DNA of 64,000 nucleotides, from positions 3,162,001-3,226,000 of the forward strand of contig JAGVVL010000013.1 of NCBI GenBank assembly GCA_018287875.1, given 5' to 3'. Position numbers and translations under genes: made by a program. Shown piece by piece: positions 58,058 through 64,000 of the stretch. Numbering within the stretch: the stretch's first letter is position 1; the number at the start of each line of letters is the position of its first letter. The notes under the pieces are model-generated. The model saw only the letters and a program-made list of their open reading frames with translations, had not been told where the DNA came from and did no database searches. This stretch comes from Nigrospora sphaerica (taxonomy: Eukaryota; Ascomycota; Sordariomycetes; Amphisphaeriales; Apiosporaceae).

Positions 58058-59410
58058 CTAGTTCAGCCAGCCCTTGGGACCGCCCCAGGTACCCTTCACC
58101 ATGCTGTTGTAATAGACCCAGGGGAAGAAGTCCTTCTTGAGGTGGTAGAAGGCGCGGCGGGGGTCCTTCTGGTCGACGCCGAGCCAGTCGTTGAAGGTCT
58201 CCTTGGGGACGCCGCCGTACTTGAACTCGGCGAGCAGGACCTTGCCGTACTCGGTCAGGAGCGGGCACGAGGTGTAGCCGTCGTAGGCGGCGTCGGGGTC
58301 CTGGCCGTCGAGGGCGCGCGTCAGGTTGCGCACGAGCACGGGGGCCTGGGCGGTGACGGCGGCGGCCGTCTTGGACGTGGGCAGGCTCGAGGCGTCGCCG
58401 GCCGACCAGACGTTGGCGTACTTGGTGTGGCGCGTCGTGGCTTCGTCGACGGCGACGAAGCCGGCGGCGTCGGCCAGCGCGCTCTCCTTGACGAAGGCGT
58501 GCGGGCCCATCTTGGGCACCACGTGCAGCAGGTCGAAGGGCCGCTTCACCTGCGCCTGCCCGTCGGGTCGCGCGAACACGGCCGTGTTGCCCTCGACGGC
58601 CACCAGGTCGTGCTGGAACAGGCCCTCGACGCCGCGCTCCTGCCGCATCCGCTCCAGCTCGGCGTTGTATTTGGCCACGCCGAACATGGACGGCGTGCCC
58701 GTGGCGAAGCTGATCTGCACGGCCGAGCCCGCCGGGTCCTGCGGGTTGTACAGGCCGGCGCGCTTCCAGTGGTCGAGGCCGAGCCACATGATCTTCTGCG
58801 GGGCGCCGGCGCACTTGATGGCGCCGGCGGGCTGCGTGAAGATGGCGCGGCCCTTCTTGAGCTTCTCGATGGTGCCGAAGACCTTGCCGCACGTGTCGCT
58901 GCCATAGATGGACGAGACGAGCGAGTCCGGGTTGGCCAGGGCCTCGGGCAGGCCCTTGACGCTGCCGGGGTTGATGGCGATGCCGGGGGCGACGACGAGC
59001 TGGTCGTAGGCGACGCGGTCGCCGTTGGCGAGGACGACGGTGTTGTCCTCGGGCCGGAAGGCGCCGACGCCCTCGTTGTAGAACTTGAGGCGCGGGTCGA
59101 GCAGCTCCTTGAGCGGCCGGCGCAGCTCCTCCATGGTCTTGAGGCCGCCGCCCACCAGGGTCCAGCCCGGCTGGTAGTGGTGCCACTGTGCCGGGTCGAC
59201 GACGGCGACGTCGTCCTGCGCGAACCGGCCCGTCCGCAGCAGCTGGTGGCTGATGTTCATGCCGGCCGAGCCGCCGCCGATGACGACCACCCGGTGCTGG
59301 CGCGCGGCGGCCGCCGCGGGCGACGCCGCCGCCGCAAAGTGCCGGAGACCCGAGACGCCCATGCGGCGGCTGGCCGTGCTGACGGCCGAGGCGGTGCGGG
59401 CGTGGAACAT
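58058..59410 (-). CDS. hmt2: mitochondrial sulfide:quinone oxidoreductase (HMT2-like)
   Basis: Single exon of 450 residues. The start is placed at the second Met (59408-59410) because MFHARTASAVSTASRRM begins an Arg/Ala/Ser-rich mitochondrial presequence; the upstream ATG at 59443 adds 11 Pro-rich residues. The FAD Rossmann loop VVVIGGGSAGMNI follows the presequence. Family traits: HHYQPGWTLVGGG, DQLVVAPGI, three conserved Cys regions (SDTCGK, KCAGAPQK, YTSCPLLTEYGK), VWSAGDASSLPTSKTAAAV for the second FAD segment, and C-terminal FPWVYYNSMVKGTW. The enzyme oxidises H2S to persulfide and passes electrons to ubiquinone. Head-to-head with a persulfide dioxygenase gene, which would consume the persulfide product. 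Closest to fungal HMT2-type II SQRs. Confidence 0.94.
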   Translation of the reverse strand: MFHARTASAVSTASRRMGVSGLRHFAAAASPAAAAARQHRVVVIGGGSAGMNISHQLLRTGRFAQDDVAVVDPAQWHHYQPGWTLVGGGLKTMEELRRPLKELLDPRLKFYNEGVGAFRPEDNTVVLANGDRVAYDQLVVAPGIAINPGSVKGLPEALANPDSLVSSIYGSDTCGKVFGTIEKLKKGRAIFTQPAGAIKCAGAPQKIMWLGLDHWKRAGLYNPQDPAGSAVQISFATGTPSMFGVAKYNAELERMRQERGVEGLFQHDLVAVEGNTAVFARPDGQAQVKRPFDLLHVVPKMGPHAFVKESALADAAGFVAVDEATTRHTKYANVWSAGDASSLPTSKTAAAVTAQAPVLVRNLTRALDGQDPDAAYDGYTSCPLLTEYGKVLLAEFKYGGVPKETFNDWLGVDQKDPRRAFYHLKKDFFPWVYYNSMVKGTWGGPKGWLN

Positions 59411-60313
59411 GGTAGCGGATGGGCAAGGAAAAGGGGGTATCAAGCAGCAAAAGAAAAGAGAAAGGCGACAGAGGAGAAGCCGGGGCGACGCAGGACCGGG
59501 AAAGAGGATTTTCTCTCCAGTTTATTCTGTGCTATCGCCGTTTTGTTCCCACGGGGACCTGTCACCACTTCAATAATCGCCGATCACGGACGCGCGTTTT
59601 CTCCTGGGCCAGAAATATCGCGGCGGCGTCTCACGAGCTCGGCGTTTTAGTAGCAACGGCATGGTGCCGTATGGCGTGATCGGGCTCCACATGCCGCTTA
59701 GTCAGGGGGGTTTGGTTTCCATCCCCGACGTCAATGTGCTGGCCTGAACGACAGCGATAAAAATCCTCGTATATCTTTCTGTCGATGAATCCATTGCACC
59801 TATTGCTCGTCAACCCTCGTTTCGTTCACGTTCATTACGTTCTGATATGCGCTCCATGATTGCCCGTTCGCAGCTGCGATGCCACGGCATTTGTAAGACC
59901 CCGCATTAGATGGCAACGTGTAGGTATTGAGAGACTAGAGGCTACAACATGTAGCCCGGGCGTGTAGTACCAAAGTTTGGGCGAACCATAATGTCCAGGC
60001 GGTCGTCTCGTACGATGTGACAGCACCCCGAAAGCTGATCAATGCCTACTTTGGGTATTTTGAGCCGCTGAGTAAGTAGGTAGTATGTTTCGGGCCCGGC
60101 AAGAGCGGGTGGTCCCGAGGACCAGATGCCGACCGGGTCGGCGACTTGGTGAGGCAGCTCGGCGATGAACGAGACCGGCCTTCCGGCCGTTCGCATGACA
60201 ACGCTCGGCCGGCCTTTTGCTTTCCGATCCTATTTGACCGCCCAGGTTTCTTCCTTTCCCCTTCCGAGAACATATACTCCCTTCAATAGACCATTTCCAT
60301 CATCGTCGTTCTC
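59411..60313. promoter_or_regulatory. shared intergenic region of divergent SQR and persulfide dioxygenase genes
   Basis: About 900 bp between the two start codons must carry both promoters. No gene within. No binding site was identified with confidence; a sulfur- or redox-responsive element could be sought here. Confidence 0.45.
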
Positions 60314-61471
60314 ATGTATACATTCGGGCCTGCTGCGGGAAAGAAGGTAGCACAAGGCCTGCTTTCTCGACCGGGCAGTATTCACCTCTCTTCGCTACCC
60401 AGCAGGGCCGTGGCAACTTCGAGTTTCCCGGAACTGCGCCTGTGCGGAGCTCGACCGGGCGTCCACTTAACGTCTAAAAGAGGACGGGGCGTGTTCCTCA
60501 ACCGCTTCCCAGCCCGCTATACCACCATGGCGAGCGAGGGCAGCACAGCGGGCGAGAGCAACGGCCTGGAACCCAAGGTCCACGCGCTCTTTGAGCCCGA
60601 GACGGAGTCGTGGCAGTACGTCGTGGCGGACCCCGAGACCAAGACGGCCGTCATCATCGACCCGGTGCTGAACTACGAGGCCGGGACCGCCACCCTCGGG
60701 ACGGGCAGCGCCGACGCAATCCTGCAGCTGGTGCGCGATGAGGGCTATGCCGTCGCGCTGATCCTCGAGACGCACGCGCACGCGGACCACGTGACGGCGG
60801 CGGCCTATCTGCAGCACCGGCTGGCGGCCTCGGGGGCGGGCGGCCGCGCGCCCGCCATCGGCATCGGCCGGCGCATCTGCGAGGTGCAGGCGCACGTGGC
60901 CGGCCGGTACGGCGTGCCGGTGGCCGCGTGCGACGGCGCCTTCGACCGCCTGTTCGAGGACGAAGAGTCCTTCGCCGTCGGCCGCCTGCGGGCCACGGTG
61001 CTGCCGCTGCCGGGCCACACGCCCGACCACGTGGGCTACCGCATCGGCCCCCGCGACGTCTTCACCGGCGACACCGTCTTCGCGCCCAAGCGCGGCACCG
61101 CGCGCTGCGACTTCCCCGGTGGCGACGCTGCACTGCTCTTCCGCTCCATCCGGCAGCGCCTGCTCGACGCCGGCCTGCCCGCCGACGCCCGCCTGTGGAT
61201 GGGCCACGACTACCCCGCCGCCTCCGAGGCGCCCGTCGCCAGTCTCTCCGTCGCCGACCATCGCCGACGGAACCGCCACGTCGGTGACCGCGTCGACGAG
61301 GCCGAGTTTGTAGCGCTGCGCAAGGCGCGCGACAAGGTCCTGCCGTCGCCCCGGCTGCTGCACCAGAGTCTGCAGATGAACATCCGCGCCGGCCGGTTGC
61401 CACCGACAGAGGGCGGCATGCGGATGTTGCGTTTGCCTCTGAACCTGGCGGATGGGGTCCAACCGTGGTGA
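60314..61471 (+). CDS. persulfide dioxygenase (ETHE1-like metallo-beta-lactamase fold)
   Basis: Single exon of 385 residues. The first about 70 residues are rich in Arg, Ser and Leu and almost lack acidic residues, a mitochondrial presequence; a second Met at 60527 begins the conserved part and could give a cytosolic form. MBL metal ligands are clear: ETHAHADHVTAA (about residues 152-163), LPLPGHTPDHVGY, the GDTVFAPKRGTARCDFPGGDA loop with R-G-T-A-R-C-D-F, and WMGHDYP. The R-G-x-x-R-x-D-F loop distinguishes persulfide dioxygenases (ETHE1/PDO) from glyoxalase II. The iron enzyme converts glutathione persulfide to GSH and sulfite. It is divergent from SQR, its upstream partner in sulfide oxidation. 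No rhodanese domain is fused. Confidence 0.9.
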   Translation: MYTFGPAAGKKVAQGLLSRPGSIHLSSLPSRAVATSSFPELRLCGARPGVHLTSKRGRGVFLNRFPARYTTMASEGSTAGESNGLEPKVHALFEPETESWQYVVADPETKTAVIIDPVLNYEAGTATLGTGSADAILQLVRDEGYAVALILETHAHADHVTAAAYLQHRLAASGAGGRAPAIGIGRRICEVQAHVAGRYGVPVAACDGAFDRLFEDEESFAVGRLRATVLPLPGHTPDHVGYRIGPRDVFTGDTVFAPKRGTARCDFPGGDAALLFRSIRQRLLDAGLPADARLWMGHDYPAASEAPVASLSVADHRRRNRHVGDRVDEAEFVALRKARDKVLPSPRLLHQSLQMNIRAGRLPPTEGGMRMLRLPLNLADGVQPW

Positions 61472-61964
61472 GCATGGCGGTGGCGTTGACGTGTATATCC
61501 GATACGACTCGTCGACTAAGCTCAAGACAGCGAACTTTTGTATTCGTAGGAGGCGAGGCTAAAAGTACAAACCGAGGATCGAGCGCCGCGCCTATGCTTC
61601 ATGGGTTGAGTCGGTGCTTTTCCTTCTAACCGGTCTATGACTTTTCCACTCCGTCGTACCTCTCGAATGATAAACCCCCAAATCCAAGCCCGCTCTAAAC
61701 TTTTCTGTGTAATCGCTGTCAGACCCTTTTGTCATTCATGCAGACTGCGAAGTCCGTAATCCAGACGTGCTACTGTAGTGACGGATGTGATATTTCGCGA
61801 CCAGTAGCGAACATCGCCCACCGTTCCAAGCTTTGCGGACCTGCTTCGGGTAGGGCTATCACCACCATAAACAGATGTATACGCCCTTGGCTCGATTCGA
61901 TACTTTACCGCTGAGCATCGCCAGGGCAGGTGGTGTGAGTCCCTCGTGTTCGACGTTCGCCCAC
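61472..61964. other. convergent 3' flank region
   Basis: Between persulfide dioxygenase (plus) and NatA auxiliary subunit (minus). No gene seen. Confidence 0.5.
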
Positions 61965-64000
61965 TCAGACGAACGCAGTCACTTCGGGCCATTTGGCCGC
62001 CGCCTTCTTCTTGAATTCGTCAGTCTCCCTACTCCGGACATCTCTCAGGTATTCCAGGATGTCTTGAGCATGCTCGAACTCAATCGTCTTCATGTTCAAA
62101 ACGTCGACCAACTCCTTTTCGCAGGCTGTCTTGTCCTCTCCGAGAATTTGCTTTGTCTTGATCGAAGAGATCACGTGCGGTGCGCTCTCTTTATGCTTGG
62201 CGGCAAAGTCGGAGTTGTACTTCTTCAGATCTGCTGACGGCTCGATGGCTGTGAAGTCCGCCTTGATGACCTCCTGCACCTGAGCCGGGAGCGAGTTGAG
62301 CTTGGTGTTCATGACATGTTGGAAATGGACAACCTGCTCATGCACGCGGGGGTGAGTCGAATCGAGGGCCAAAGCCGCATTCAGGCATCGGAGCGCCAGA
62401 ACGTATTTCTCTGCGACATGGTCAGTCTACGGGCGCTCAACCGCTTACAGGCCGATGGGGCGTCTGCGTGTTCACGAACCTCTTCTGACGTAAACATCGA
62501 AGCCAGCAATTTGTGCCTCGATGTTTTTGGGACTGTATGCGAGCAGGTGGTTCAGGAACTTGGTCGCGTCGACAAGGGGCTCGGTGGTGGCGGCGAGCTT
62601 GAGCCCGTTGGGGTCCTCGTCCTTCTTTTTCTCGTCAACAGGGGCCTTGGCCTTGTTGGGATCCGCCTTGGCAGCCTTTTCGGCAGCATCTCGCTCCGCC
62701 TTCTGCGCATCCTTGCGTGCCTTCTTTAATGCCTTCTTGCGCTCCGCGGCATCTTCTCCCTCGGCCTCATCGCCGTTGACACCGTTGGGCAACAACTTCT
62801 CGTCGTGCATCTTGACATAGAGGTTGACAGCGGCCAACGCCGAGCGAGAGTAGAAGGGGTGATCGCGCACATGGTCCTCCCATCGAATCATATCGACATA
62901 AGCACGGATCTGACCCTTGCGTAATGAAAAGCTGTGGAAGTCGAACTGGTCCTCCTGCCACACATCGAAGATGTTATAAACCGTGTGGAACCGCTTAAGC
63001 GCCAGTCCGATGTTGCCCTTGCGCGCCTGAGCCTCGCCGTCCTCGGTCATGAACCAGACACACTGCATGTCCAGCAAGTCGCTCATGGGGCCGCCGGGAG
63101 AGTCGTTCCTTGTGAACAGCCCGACCGTCTCCAAGCCTTCCGTCGTCTCGTTGTTTCGCAGTTGGTACTTGGCCGCCTTGGTGTTAATGTAACGGTCCTT
63201 GAGATCGAGCTTGCGCGCCTTCGTCATAACCTCGGATGCCTTCTGGGTATTGCCGGCGTGCTTGAGGATTCTGGCCTTTGTCATGTGGAATTCGAGGCTG
63301 TCAGGTATCAGTTCAATGCCCTTCTCCACGTATTCCATGGCCTTTGCCAAGTCACGGCTCAGGTGGTAGTTGTAGTGCTGAGCAAGGTAGTACAGGGCCG
63401 CGCCCTTGCCCTTGAGCGGGTCGTCGTTGGCGTCGGCTGCTGACGACTGGCTGGCTTCCAAATAATCGTGGGCCAAGGCACCCAGGACTTCCTTCTTTGA
63501 CGAGTCGGTGTACAAGTGCTTGAGGTTGGCAAAGGTGGAGGGCACACCCTTGTTCAACATCAAAGACAGGTAGTTCTTGGCTGCTTCGCGGAAATCATCG
63601 CCTAAGTCCAGCTCGATGGTTAGTTGGGCCCTCGACGCAGTAGAACGGGGGCCACTTACCGGAGAGGAAGTCGAGTGGCAATCGTCGGGCCGCATCGCAA
63701 CGCGGGTTCTTCTCAGCAAACTCGTCGTAGATGGCTCTCCTAGCAGCAGCGTCGTCCGGAGCGATGCCCATCACCTCGTTGTGCTTGTCGTAGTATTCAG
63801 CGTGCTCGGCATTTCTCTCCAGCAGTGCCCGGTAGGCCTTGACGGCCTCCTCCTTCTTGTTGAGCTTGCTCAGATACTCGGCGCGAAGCTCCATCACGGC
63901 CAAGCGGTCGAGGTTGTGCTTGGCAATCGACTCGAGGTGGTCCAGGGCTCGCTGGTAATCGCCCTGCTCGGCAATTATCGTGTTCTTGTACATGACGGCC
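61965..64000 (-). CDS. NAT1: N-terminal acetyltransferase A auxiliary subunit (NAA15/NAT1), 5' truncated
   Basis: The gene runs off the right edge; the visible exons in transcript order are 63660-64000 (partial), 62480-63601 and 61965-62410, about 635 residues. NAA15 is a TPR scaffold that anchors the catalytic NAA10 to ribosomes for co-translational acetylation of Ser, Ala, Thr and similar N-termini. TPR-like helices are evident, for example ALDHLESIAKHNLDRLAVMELRAEYL in pieces, LAQHYNYHLSRDLAKAMEYVEKGIELIP and YINTKAAKYQLRN. The highly conserved MQCVWFMTEDGEAQ and QFDFHSFSLRKGQIRAYVDM segments are diagnostic. A Lys/Ala/Glu-rich charged stretch (ERKKALKKARKDAQK) follows, as in orthologues. 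The two introns are 58 and 69 bp. The N-terminal 150 or more residues lie outside the window. Confidence 0.93.

Noticed and set aside
57848..59650. 600-residue plus-strand ORF over the SQR gene
   Set aside because: Longest frame in the area but is the reverse shadow of SQR, with repetitive Val/Leu/Gly/Asp composition.

Overview
This window is nuclear DNA of a GC-rich filamentous ascomycete (Pezizomycotina, most likely a Sordariomycete). Genes carry short introns (about 50-160 bp) with GTRNGT-type donors and CTRAC-type branch points. Families restricted to or typical of filamentous fungi are present: a class II hydrophobin, an RTA1-like membrane protein, a fungal rhodopsin-like 7TM protein, a Zn2Cys6 transcription factor, PNGase A and a GPI-anchored DCW1 mannosidase. 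No bacterial operons, phage, CRISPR, rRNA, confident tRNA or intact transposon were seen.

Layout. 0-11 kb: 3' end of an FAD-linked oxidase, a possible orphan ORF, oligoribonuclease (REX2), phosphoglucomutase (five exons), a peroxisomal enoyl-CoA isomerase ending in SKL, and mitochondrial P5C dehydrogenase. 12-23 kb: a PhoD-like phosphatase, a long gene-poor stretch, a sphingoid long-chain base kinase, RRP1 (rRNA processing) and an RTA1-like protein. 23-41 kb: DCW1/GH76, an eight-repeat Ish1-type protein, an AtaL/DUF1857 protein, PNGase A, an alpha/beta hydrolase, an unrecognised 110-residue protein and a rhodopsin-like membrane protein. 42-53.5 kb: divergent kynureninase and indoleamine 2,3-dioxygenase, a TIGR04076-type small protein tail-to-tail with a Zn2Cys6 regulator, and a class II hydrophobin. 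58-64 kb: divergent sulfide:quinone oxidoreductase and persulfide dioxygenase, then the 3' part of the NatA auxiliary subunit.

How genes work together. Most of the window is a mix of housekeeping and accessory genes without a biosynthetic cluster signature (no PKS, NRPS or terpene synthase). Two head-to-head pairs stand out because each encodes enzymes of one short pathway: IDO plus kynureninase (tryptophan to anthranilate-type products on the kynurenine route) and SQR plus persulfide dioxygenase (mitochondrial sulfide oxidation). Each pair shares a single intergenic region that could act as a bidirectional promoter. Exon boundaries were set by eye from splice consensus and reading frame; several were checked by restoring family motifs across the junction.
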